64,000 nt of DNA from Pseudarthrobacter sulfonivorans. GTDB lineage: Bacteria; Actinomycetota; Actinomycetes; Actinomycetales; Micrococcaceae. The stretch lies in NCBI RefSeq assembly GCF_024391045.1, contig NZ_JANFCZ010000001.1:186001-250000 (forward strand), written 5' to 3'. The notes under the pieces were generated by a model, which was not told where the DNA came from, did not search any database, and worked only from the letters and a program-made list of their open reading frames with translations. The position numbers and the translations under genes are program-made. Below, piece by piece: positions 11,459 to 18,816 of this stretch (position 1 is its first letter; each line of letters opens with the position of its first letter).

Positions 11459-11480
11459 GGGGCCTGGCTCGCCGGGCCCC
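11459..11480. terminator. Weak hairpin between convergent genes
   Basis: GGGGCC and GGCCCC arms around a 10-nt loop lie between the convergent FemABX and manA stops. There is no T-tract. It is the best candidate in this gap, and only weakly supported. Confidence 0.3.
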
Positions 11481-11484
11481 CTCG

Positions 11485-12759
11485 CTAGGAGCCTGAGCCA
11501 GCGGCAGGAACTCCGGTGGTGACGGCGAAGGCAACGGCTGTTCCCGTTGCACCCGTGACAGCATGGACGTTGACCGGAGCTTCGGAGGCGGCCAGGAACG
11601 CACTGCCGCCGCGGGCCAGCTGCAGGTCACCCTTGGGCGAGTCGAGGTACACGGCGCCTTCCACCACAAGCACAACGACGGCGCCTGACTGGGCGAGCGG
11701 GACCGGTGCCGCGCCCGGGGCCAGCTCGATCCGCTGAAGCTGGAACTCCCGGAACGGGGGGCGGTACAGTTCCTGGCCCAGTCCGGAAATTTCCCGGTTC
11801 AGCATCGGGACCTGCACGGACGTGAAGTCGACGGTGCGCAGGAGTTCGGGCACGTCAATGAATTTGGGGGTCAGCCCGCCCCGAAGGACGTTATCGGAGG
11901 ACGCCATGACTTCCACTCCGAGGCCGGAGAGGTATGCATGGATCTTGCCCTCGGGCAGGTAGACAGCTTCACCCGGGGCGAGCGAGATGCGGTTGAGCAG
12001 CAGCGAGATCAGCACGCCGGGGTCACCCGGGTACTGCTCATGGAGGTCGACGACCGTGCTCAATTCCTTCTGGTACGGCGCCAGCGAGGCGCCTTCGGCG
12101 CTCAGGGCAGCAGCCACCGTCGCCGTGGCCGGCGGGACGTCGTCGCCGCCCTGGATCAGGCGTTCGAACGCGGCCCGCAGGCCTGCACCCTCATCCGGGT
12201 TTTCCAGGAACTGCAGCAGTTCGGTGACCAGGGGCGGCACTTCGGTCTGGCCGAAACAGGTGCCAATGTGGGCCAGGATCTTCCTGGTGGCGGCAGGATC
12301 CCGGAAGCCGCAGAGCGATTCAAAGGGCGTCAGCGCGAAGATCATCTCCGGCTTGTGGTTGTCATCACGGTAATTCCGGTTGGCCGCGTCCTGGGCGATT
12401 CCCGCCGCATTTTCCCGTGCAAAGCCTTCCTTGGCCTGCTCGATGCTCGGGTGGACCTGGAGCGACAAAGGCTGGGCCGCTGCCAGGACCTTGGCGAGGA
12501 ACGGCAGCCGCGGCCCGAATTCGGCCACCGATTCGCTGCCGAGGAAGTGTTCAGGATCCGAGGCAATCAACGCATCCAGCGGTGTTTCCGAGCCGTCAGC
12601 ACGGCGGGCCACTGACGGTGCGCCGGGGTGTGCACCGATCCACAATTCAGCTTCCGGACCGCCGGAGACGGGGCGTCCCAAAAGCTCGGCGATGGCTGTT
12701 CTGGATCCCCAGGCATAGTCTCGGAGGGCGTTTTCAAGTTCGTACACGGCCGGGTCCAT
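11485..12759 (-). CDS. manA: Mannose-6-phosphate isomerase, class I
   Basis: Interconverts fructose-6-phosphate and mannose-6-phosphate, feeding GDP-mannose and polyprenyl-mannose for glycans. 424 residues. Zinc-site motifs are visible: QVHP (101-104) and HKPEMIFAL (from H135), with the start YELENALRDYAWGS typical of the type I cupin enzyme. It is the last gene after the LCP gene on the minus strand, with a 56-bp gap. Demand for its product is evident in the window: a protein mannosyltransferase at 31.5-33.1 kb and the GT2 glycosyltransferase. No phosphomannomutase gene is present here. Confidence 0.95.
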   Translation of the reverse strand: MDPAVYELENALRDYAWGSRTAIAELLGRPVSGGPEAELWIGAHPGAPSVARRADGSETPLDALIASDPEHFLGSESVAEFGPRLPFLAKVLAAAQPLSLQVHPSIEQAKEGFARENAAGIAQDAANRNYRDDNHKPEMIFALTPFESLCGFRDPAATRKILAHIGTCFGQTEVPPLVTELLQFLENPDEGAGLRAAFERLIQGGDDVPPATATVAAALSAEGASLAPYQKELSTVVDLHEQYPGDPGVLISLLLNRISLAPGEAVYLPEGKIHAYLSGLGVEVMASSDNVLRGGLTPKFIDVPELLRTVDFTSVQVPMLNREISGLGQELYRPPFREFQLQRIELAPGAAPVPLAQSGAVVVLVVEGAVYLDSPKGDLQLARGGSAFLAASEAPVNVHAVTGATGTAVAFAVTTGVPAAGSGS

Positions 12760-12815
12760 TCCTTAGTATTCAGCTCTTCAGAGGGTGTCTTGTGAGGCAG
12801 GGCGGGGCGGCGGCC

Positions 12816-14465
12816 CTACAACGGCGCGCACTGGCCATTGGTGGCCACGAGTTCGCGGATGGCTTCTTCGTTACCGGCGCGCTTGAGCTGGTTCAGCAGC
12901 TCCGCGGTGATCGGTTCGCCGTCGGGCGTTGTGGTCACCGGAGTGAAGTCCGACGACGGCGGTGGGGTTTGCTGCGAATGCCCGCCGGCTCCCTGACCGG
13001 CAACAGGCTGCAGCGGTGCGGATGCCTGCAGGGTTCCGGCTGCCGGGGGCGCCTGCACCATGCCGTCGACGGGCGCGGCAGCCTGGGGTCCCGAGGCTGC
13101 TGCTAGGAGCTGGTCCACCTTGTTGTGGATGACGTCGAAGTCAGGCACCGTGGAAAACGATGGGTCGAAGTCGGGCGGACCGATGGTGAGCCGCCGGATG
13201 TCCTGCCCCTTGGCCTTCATGGCTAGATCCACAAAGCTGCCGAGCTGGGACGAAGAGATGTTGGATTCCACCACTTTGGTGCCTGCGTTGGCGATGTCCT
13301 CGAATTTGGACAGCAGGGTGGCCGGGTCCAGCTGCTTCAGCATGGCCTGCTGGACGCACTGCTGCCGCTGGATCCGGGAGTAGTCGTCGACGTATTCGCG
13401 GGACCGCCCGTACCACAGTGCATGCTCGCCATCGAGTGTTTGTTCACCGGCGGGAATCCAGCCTAGCGGCATGCCATGGGTGCGGGTCGCTTCGTCGAAG
13501 AAGCCGCTCATCGGGACCCAGCCTCCGGCCTTGATCTTGATGCCGCCCATGGCGTCAATGAGTTTGGCGAAGCCCGCCATATCCACCAGGACATAGGCCT
13601 GGACCTTAAGGCCCAGCGTCCCGGAGACTGCTTCGAGGGTGGCCTGTGCACCGGGATCCGCCACGCCGGGGTAGAGATCGGTGTGCTCATTAGTCACTTC
13701 GGTATTGATGGCGTTGATCAGGCATTCGTCGCCGCAGTTGTAGCCGTCGGGGTAGATCTTGCGCATGGGGGACCCCTCGCTGAACTGGGCGTTCTGGAGG
13801 TTGCGCGGCACGGAGATGATGGCGGTCTTGCCGGACTTGGCGTCCACGCTGAGGACGGACAGGCTGTCCGGTCGCCGGCCCGTGCGGTCATCGCCGGCGT
13901 CACCGCCCATCATCAGGAAGTTGTAGCGGCCGTCCACGGGATCGATCGCTGGTCCGCCCGAAAAGATGTTGCCGATGGCGTTGCGGCCCACGTTGAGCAG
14001 GTAAGCGGCGTAACCCAATGTGCCGCTGCTGAGGACCAGGGCCATGACAAGCGAAATCACGACGGCGGGACGCGCCCCGGGTGCAAGGAGGACCGGTTTG
14101 ATGATCCGCAGGGTGTTGACAAAGAGCAACGCCCACCCGACGGCGAGTGCCACCAGGAGAACGATGATCAGCAGCGAAGCGAAGGGGTTGGTGATGACAT
14201 TGATCAGGAGGGTGCGGTCGAGGACCAGCAGCAACACTGCCGCCACCAGCGCCACCCAGACGCCCAGGGTGACCCGCAGGGCGATCCGGCCGAGTTTACG
14301 GTCGCCAGCCACAATCTGTGCGCTTCCGGGCACCAGGAGGGTCATCAGCAGCAGGACAAAGGCCCGCTTGGTCCGGACCGGGGACGAGGCGCCGGACGGA
14401 TACCGTACGGGGTCGGTCATGACCGTGCCGGGGGCAGGGTGCTGCCGCGAATCGCTTCTGGACAT
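12816..14465 (-). CDS. LytR-CpsA-Psr (LCP) family wall-polymer ligase with multi-pass N-terminus
   Basis: 549 residues. LCP enzymes transfer undecaprenyl-linked glycopolymers to peptidoglycan at the outer face of the membrane. The LCP domain (about residues 180-400) shows RPDSLSVLSVD, TAIISVPRN and GGIKI blocks, with the conserved Asp/Arg positions. Instead of the usual single anchor, the first 165 residues contain about four hydrophobic helices. A Pro/Gln-rich tail follows the domain. The gene starts 11 bp after purE, so it is transcribed with purK-purE. ATG 14465 is used; an internal Met at residue 16 is an alternative. Confidence 0.9.
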   Translation of the reverse strand: MSRSDSRQHPAPGTVMTDPVRYPSGASSPVRTKRAFVLLLMTLLVPGSAQIVAGDRKLGRIALRVTLGVWVALVAAVLLLVLDRTLLINVITNPFASLLIIVLLVALAVGWALLFVNTLRIIKPVLLAPGARPAVVISLVMALVLSSGTLGYAAYLLNVGRNAIGNIFSGGPAIDPVDGRYNFLMMGGDAGDDRTGRRPDSLSVLSVDAKSGKTAIISVPRNLQNAQFSEGSPMRKIYPDGYNCGDECLINAINTEVTNEHTDLYPGVADPGAQATLEAVSGTLGLKVQAYVLVDMAGFAKLIDAMGGIKIKAGGWVPMSGFFDEATRTHGMPLGWIPAGEQTLDGEHALWYGRSREYVDDYSRIQRQQCVQQAMLKQLDPATLLSKFEDIANAGTKVVESNISSSQLGSFVDLAMKAKGQDIRRLTIGPPDFDPSFSTVPDFDVIHNKVDQLLAAASGPQAAAPVDGMVQAPPAAGTLQASAPLQPVAGQGAGGHSQQTPPPSSDFTPVTTTPDGEPITAELLNQLKRAGNEEAIRELVATNGQCAPL

Positions 14466-14476
14466 GTTCGGCGTAC

Positions 14477-15070
14477 CTAGCGGCTGCCCCGGAGGACGCC
14501 ATTGCCGTCGGAGAAAACTTCGCTGACTTTCTGCCTGAGGTTGGCTCCCTTGCGGGTGGCGGCATCATTGAGCTCCTGGGCGAAGTCCACGAGGTCGGCC
14601 CGCAGCGTTGAGGCCAACGCATCCGTGCCGGAGGCGAGGATGCGGACGGCCAGCAGCCCCGCGTTGCGGGCGCCGGCTATGGACACGGTGGCTACCGGTA
14701 CGCCGGCCGGCATCTGCACGATGGACAGCAGGGAATCCATTCCGTCCAGGGTTTTCAACGGGACCGGGACGCCAATGACAGGCAGGGGAGTCACGCTTGC
14801 CAGCATGCCCGGGAGGTGGGCCGCCCCGCCGGCACCCGCGATGATGACGCGCAGGCCACGTTCGTGGGCGGTCTGCCCGTAGCGGATCATTTCTGTGGGC
14901 ATCCGGTGGGCGGACACCACGTCGGCCTCAAATGGAATGCCGAACTCAGCCAGGGCATCGGCAGCGGCTTCCATCACCGGCCAGTCCGAATCCGAACCCA
15001 TCACAAGCCCGACCAGGGGGCCGGTGCCGGCCTCTGCGGTCCCGGAACCGGGGGTGGTTTCGATGCTCAT
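14477..15070 (-). CDS. purE: N5-carboxyaminoimidazole ribonucleotide mutase
   Basis: Class I PurE: converts N5-CAIR to CAIR in de novo purine synthesis. 197 residues, with a non-conserved N-terminal stretch of about 18. Signature segments [21 protein letters not shown] and [13 protein letters not shown] carry the phosphate and nucleotide contacts. Its start overlaps the purK stop by 4 bp, indicating coupled translation and a stoichiometric PurK-PurE pair. Confidence 0.97.
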   Translation of the reverse strand: MSIETTPGSGTAEAGTGPLVGLVMGSDSDWPVMEAAADALAEFGIPFEADVVSAHRMPTEMIRYGQTAHERGLRVIIAGAGGAAHLPGMLASVTPLPVIGVPVPLKTLDGMDSLLSIVQMPAGVPVATVSIAGARNAGLLAVRILASGTDALASTLRADLVDFAQELNDAATRKGANLRQKVSEVFSDGNGVLRGSR

Positions 15071-16263
15071 GCGCTCTCCTCGGAAGTCCGTGCTGAATTG
15101 TCGGCCGGGACCCGGCCGTCCCGGATGATGGCTGCCACCCGGGTGGCGCGCCGCCGCACCGAGTCCACATCATCAGTGGAGTCTCCAACCAGGTTGACGT
15201 GGCCGATCTTGCGGCCCGGGCGCACCGACTTGCCGTAGCAGTGGACCTTGGCGGCCGGCTCGCTTGCAAGGGCGGCAGGGTAGGCAGAGAACAGATCCTG
15301 GTTGTCGCCGCCGAGGAAATTCTTCATCACAACAACCGGGCCCAGGACGTCGGTGGCGCCCAGCGGAAGATCCAGGACTGCCCGCAAATGCTGTTCAAAC
15401 TGGCTGGTGACCGAACCGTCCTGGGTCCAGTGGCCCGTGTTGTGCGGCCGCATGGCGAGCTCGTTGATGAGGAAGCCGGCGCCGGTTCCGGGTGTTTCGA
15501 AGAGCTCGGCGGCCATGACGCCGGTGACGCCGAGCTCGCTGGCGATCCGCAGGGCCGCGTCTTCGGCTGCGGCCGCAACCTCCAGGGGAATGCCCAGGGC
15601 GGGCGCAATGACTTCGTCGCAGACGCCGTCCACCTGGATGGTGTGCACCACCGGCCACGCCCGCGCTTCGCCGCCCGGGGTCCGTGCAACCAAGGCGGAG
15701 AGTTCGCGGCTGAATTCAACTTTTGCTTCGGCGAGGAGCGGGCTCATGGCCTCGAACCACGGAGCGGCCGCAGCTGCGTCGTCGGGCGAGTCGATAATCC
15801 GCACGCCCTTCCCGTCGTACCCGCCGCGGGGCATTTTGAGGACAACCGGCCAGCCGATCCTGTTGCCGAATTCCACCAGTGCGGCGGCGTCGGCCACCTC
15901 GGCCCAGGCCGGGTTGGGCAAGCCCAGCCTGTCGATGGCTGCCCGCATCACCAGTTTGTCCTGGGCGTTGACCAGCGCATCGGGGCCGGGCTGGACGTTG
16001 ACGCCGGCGGCAAGAAGTTCGCGCAGGTGGTCGTTGGGGACATGTTCGTGATCGAACGTCATGACGTCCAGGCCGTCCGCGAAGTCGAGGAGCGTCTGGA
16101 GGTCCTTGTAGTCGCCCACCGGTGACGTGGCGACAGCTGAGACGGCTGAGACGTCGTCAGCTTCGGCGAGTACACGCAGTTCGAAACCAAGGGCGGTGGC
16201 GGCGGGGGCCATCATGCGCGCGAGTTGGCCGCCGCCAACCACGCCGATTACTGGAAAAGTCAC
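15067..16263 (-). CDS. purK: N5-carboxyaminoimidazole ribonucleotide synthase
   Basis: ATP-grasp enzyme making N5-CAIR from AIR, bicarbonate and ATP. 398 residues. The N-terminal [12 protein letters not shown], the central ATP-grasp loop [12 protein letters not shown] and the later [14 protein letters not shown] segment identify PurK. First gene of purK-purE-LCP-manA. It is divergent from gtrA with about 170 bp between, where the operon promoter must lie. Confidence 0.97.
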   Translation of the reverse strand: MTFPVIGVVGGGQLARMMAPAATALGFELRVLAEADDVSAVSAVATSPVGDYKDLQTLLDFADGLDVMTFDHEHVPNDHLRELLAAGVNVQPGPDALVNAQDKLVMRAAIDRLGLPNPAWAEVADAAALVEFGNRIGWPVVLKMPRGGYDGKGVRIIDSPDDAAAAAPWFEAMSPLLAEAKVEFSRELSALVARTPGGEARAWPVVHTIQVDGVCDEVIAPALGIPLEVAAAAEDAALRIASELGVTGVMAAELFETPGTGAGFLINELAMRPHNTGHWTQDGSVTSQFEQHLRAVLDLPLGATDVLGPVVVMKNFLGGDNQDLFSAYPAALASEPAAKVHCYGKSVRPGRKIGHVNLVGDSTDDVDSVRRRATRVAAIIRDGRVPADNSARTSEESA

Positions 16264-16434
16264 ATAGGCCAGCCTACAGAAAAGGTCGCCGGATCCCGGC
16301 TTTCGGGCGCCACGAGGCCCATAAACGGGGTAATCGGGCTGCCGGCAACCCTGACGACAGGCTGGTTCCCAGCTTTGGGGGCTAAAATGGACCTCCGGCC
16401 GTGTGGCCCACAGATCGGACGGCCATGGAGGGTC

Positions 16435-17040
16435 ATGATTAACTCACTCGCAGATCGTATCCGGGGACTCGCCTCGCTGTTTTGGCGCGAGGTAGCCAAG
16501 TTCGGAGCCGTTGGCGGTGTGGCGTTCGTCATTGACAACGGCATGACGTACTACCTGATGCACGGCCCCATGACGGACAGTGAAGCCAAGGCCCGCTTCG
16601 TCGGTGCGAGCATCGCAACTGTCTTTTCCTGGATCGCGAACCGGCTGTGGACCTTCCGGCATCGTCGGCAGGCAAACGTGCTGCGCGAATTCCTGATGTT
16701 CATCCTCATCAACGGCATCGGGATCGGCATCTCAACGGGGTTCACGGCCCTGGCGAAATATTCGTTCAACGTGACCGACAAGAACCTGCTGTTCTCCGCG
16801 GGTGTTGTGGGCATCCTGGTAGCCACGGTGGTCCGATTCTTCGCCTACCGGTTCCTTGTCTTCAACCAGGAACTGGACCAGGAGCCGGAGTTCTCCCACG
16901 ACCACGAGATCGTGGAAGCGCACCACCGGGACAAAGCCGTGGCAGCCACCGTCCATGGCGGGCGAGCCACACCGGCCGGCGCCCCAGGCTCGGAAGTTCC
17001 TGACCAGGACGCCTCCGGCAGTGCGCGGCAGCCGAATTAA
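16435..17040 (+). CDS. GtrA-family membrane protein
   Basis: 201 residues with four transmembrane helices in the GtrA layout: KFGAVGGVAFVIDNGMTYYL, IATVFSWIANRLWTF, FILINGIGIGISTGFTAL and AGVVGILVATVVRFFAYRFLVF. GtrA-like proteins are thought to flip or assist transfer of polyprenyl-linked sugars for surface polysaccharide decoration. The hydrophilic tail (last 50 or so residues) is His/Asp/Ala-rich. ATG 16435 is chosen because it begins just before the conserved first helix and has GGAGGG close upstream; an earlier ATG at 16387 cannot be excluded. Confidence 0.88.
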   Translation: MINSLADRIRGLASLFWREVAKFGAVGGVAFVIDNGMTYYLMHGPMTDSEAKARFVGASIATVFSWIANRLWTFRHRRQANVLREFLMFILINGIGIGISTGFTALAKYSFNVTDKNLLFSAGVVGILVATVVRFFAYRFLVFNQELDQEPEFSHDHEIVEAHHRDKAVAATVHGGRATPAGAPGSEVPDQDASGSARQPN

Positions 17041-17111
17041 GCAGGCCCCTGCAGCTGCACCAGCATTTCCTGCGGAACTAGGTCCGCGGCGGGTGCAGTG
17101 CCCCGGCCTGC
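17041..17111. terminator. Large imperfect hairpin between convergent gtrA and TIGR03089 genes
   Basis: Nested complementary blocks flank a 6-nt loop: GCAGGCC (17041-17047) with GGCCTGC (17105-17111), CTGCACC (17055-17061) with GGTGCAG (17092-17098), and GCGGA (17072-17076) with TCCGC (17083-17087). It fills the 81-bp convergent gap and would act on both strands. There is no T-tract. Confidence 0.5.
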
Positions 17112-17121
17112 GTCGGGACCA

Positions 17122-17820
17122 CTAGCTTCCCTGGACGCGTTCGGCAGCCAAAAGCTGCTCGGTCAGCTGCACATCGGGGTGAACCAGTACCACTGAGCCC
17201 CCGTTGTGCCAGGCACCGAGGGAGTTGGACAGCGCTGCCTCCAAACCGTCCGAGGCCGTGACCAGAAGCCTCACCCCCTCATCATGCGGAGCGGAAAAAC
17301 CGGTCAGCAGGTCCTGATGGAGGTGACGCGTCCCCTCATGGTCAGCGATGGCGTATCCGGACGCGGACGGATCGGAGTGGGCCATAAAAACGTCGCCATG
17401 GGAACGCACCTCCGCTGCGTAGTCGATGACTCCGGCAGGGAGCTCTCCCGGCCACCGCATGGCCAGCGCGGGCAGCGCGACCGCGATGACGGCGTCGTAC
17501 TTTCCTGCTCCGCTTTCCGGGTTGTCGGTGACCAGCAAATCAGCCTCGCCCCTGTCAAGGACTGTCTCCATGCCGAGCTGCCAGGCGGCCAGGGCCCAAA
17601 TCAGTGATTTCCAGTGGACGGGGAGGTCGAGGCCCAGCCGCATCCCCGGCTCGGCGTCCAGCTCGTCCTGGAGGAGGTTGCCGGTTTTGGCGACCCAGTT
17701 GTCCAGGACCCGGCCGGAGAGTTCCACCCGCTCCGAGTCCGGCCCGTACCAGGTGAGCCGGGGCGAGGTGGCATGGCCGGAACGCAGGGTGGTCATCAGT
17801 TTGATCGCCGGGATGCTCAT
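17122..17820 (-). CDS. TIGR03089 family protein
   Basis: 232 residues. The sequence aligns by eye with the TIGR03089 family of actinobacterial proteins that look like the N-terminal part of an acyl-CoA synthetase/AMP-binding fold (LTWYGPDSERVELSGRVLDNWVAKTGNLL, then a GSVVLVHP end) but lack the AMP-binding signature and C-terminal lid. Function is unknown and catalysis as an adenylase is unlikely. The ATG at 17820 removes a Pro/Gly/Arg-rich upstream extension that does not look coding. In many actinobacteria this gene sits near LCP, manA and whiB-type genes, as here. Confidence 0.8.
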   Translation of the reverse strand: MSIPAIKLMTTLRSGHATSPRLTWYGPDSERVELSGRVLDNWVAKTGNLLQDELDAEPGMRLGLDLPVHWKSLIWALAAWQLGMETVLDRGEADLLVTDNPESGAGKYDAVIAVALPALAMRWPGELPAGVIDYAAEVRSHGDVFMAHSDPSASGYAIADHEGTRHLHQDLLTGFSAPHDEGVRLLVTASDGLEAALSNSLGAWHNGGSVVLVHPDVQLTEQLLAAERVQGS

Positions 17821-17923
17821 GGGACCATCTTGCCACGGGTGCCCCAGGCGCCCCGGATGCGCCCCTCGCGGCGGGAGGCCTCTCCCAGGTGCTGAATTCC
17901 TGGCCCGCATCCTGGAAAATCAA

Positions 17924-17939
17924 TGTGATCTTAGTCACG
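17924..17939. promoter_or_regulatory. CRP/GlxR-like binding site
   Basis: TGTGA, 6 nt, TCACG: nine of ten arm positions match the CRP-family consensus TGTGA-N6-TCACA. It lies 104 bp upstream of the TIGR03089 ATG and about 310 bp upstream of the whiB-like GTG. Confidence 0.5.
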
Positions 17940-18127
17940 TTGAGTTTGTCAGGTGATTTGCCTTATTGCGTCAGCGCCTGTAGTTTTGGCCGTTATTCTT
18001 GGCGCGCACGGCCGTTTGGCGTCGCAGTGGACGTGGCCGTCGTCCGGCACGTCGAACCTGGAAAAAATTCCCGGGCGTGGCGTGACGGCGTTTCGTCGGG
18101 AAAGTTGATTATTATCCGAGCGACGGC

Positions 18128-18160
18128 TTGACTCCCCGCTAGTTACACACGTGTAATTAG
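18128..18160 (+). promoter_or_regulatory. Probable whiB promoter with embedded operator dyad
   Basis: TTGACT (18128-18133) and TGTAAT (18152-18157), 18 nt apart, form a good sigma70-type promoter about 90 nt before the whiB GTG. A dyad, CTAGTTACAC (18139-18148), AC, GTGTAATTAG (18151-18160), with nine of ten pairs, occupies the spacer and the -10. A bound protein there would block or remodel initiation. Confidence 0.55.
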
Positions 18161-18247
18161 ATATCGAAAGCGACTGCATAAATACCCGCACTCAACCGAG
18201 TGTCCATGGGAACCATGCAGTGGCTGCAAACATTCAGGAGGGTCGCC

Positions 18248-18787
18248 GTGGGGCAAGCAGAGCGTATCCATGAAGATGCCGTCGCCGGCCAGGCAACGGC
18301 AAAATACCGCGCCCGGGGAGTACCGAGCGACTGGTATGTGGATCCCGCCGATCCTGACGCCGCGGACCGCTACAACCGAAACACCAAAGACTCCCTCCAG
18401 GACCAGGCAACGGCATTCCTGGCGGCGCACGAGGCGCTCCTGGACCGCGGGCATCCCGAGGACGGGGACGAACTCGACCCGCCCATGGAACTGCTGACGT
18501 CCGGCCCCCAGACAACCCAGCCGGTCTGGATCGGACTGCCTTTCCAGCAGGACTTTGACGACGAAGGCGAACTCGGCTGGCAGACTGATGCCTTGTGCGC
18601 CCAGACCGACCCGGAAGCCTTCTTCCCGGAAAAGGGCGGATCCACGCGGGACGCCAAGAAGGTCTGCGGCGCCTGCAACGTGCGGTCACAGTGCCTGGAA
18701 TACGCGTTGGCCAATGATGAACGGTTCGGCATTTGGGGCGGCCTTTCCGAGCGTGAACGCCGGCGGCTAAGGAAGCGAGCAAGCTAA
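18248..18787 (+). CDS. WhiB-family Fe-S regulator (WhiB2/WhmD-like)
   Basis: 179 residues. The four cluster cysteines are C117, C140, C143 and C149 (C-x22-C-x2-C-x5-C), followed by the G(V/I)WGG turn at 161-165 and a basic RERRRLRKR tail for DNA contact. The acidic N-terminal extension of about 110 residues is longer than in most Wbl proteins and fits the WhiB2/WhmD group, which controls septation and differentiation genes. The GTG at 18248 has AGGAGGG 5 nt upstream, a near-perfect site. The long leader and dyad suggest tight transcriptional control. Confidence 0.92.
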   Translation: MGQAERIHEDAVAGQATAKYRARGVPSDWYVDPADPDAADRYNRNTKDSLQDQATAFLAAHEALLDRGHPEDGDELDPPMELLTSGPQTTQPVWIGLPFQQDFDDEGELGWQTDALCAQTDPEAFFPEKGGSTRDAKKVCGACNVRSQCLEYALANDERFGIWGGLSERERRRLRKRAS

Positions 18788-18816
18788 TTCTTCAGGAAGT
18801 ACATGTCACTGCCGTT

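Larger units (their letters stand above)
17821..18247. other. 427-bp intergenic region between TIGR03089 and whiB-like genes
   Basis: No open frame with coding character. It holds a CRP/GlxR-type site (17924-17939) and a promoter with an embedded dyad (18128-18160), and is AT-richer than the surrounding genes, especially 17910-18000 and 18090-18190. It serves two divergent genes. Confidence 0.7.
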
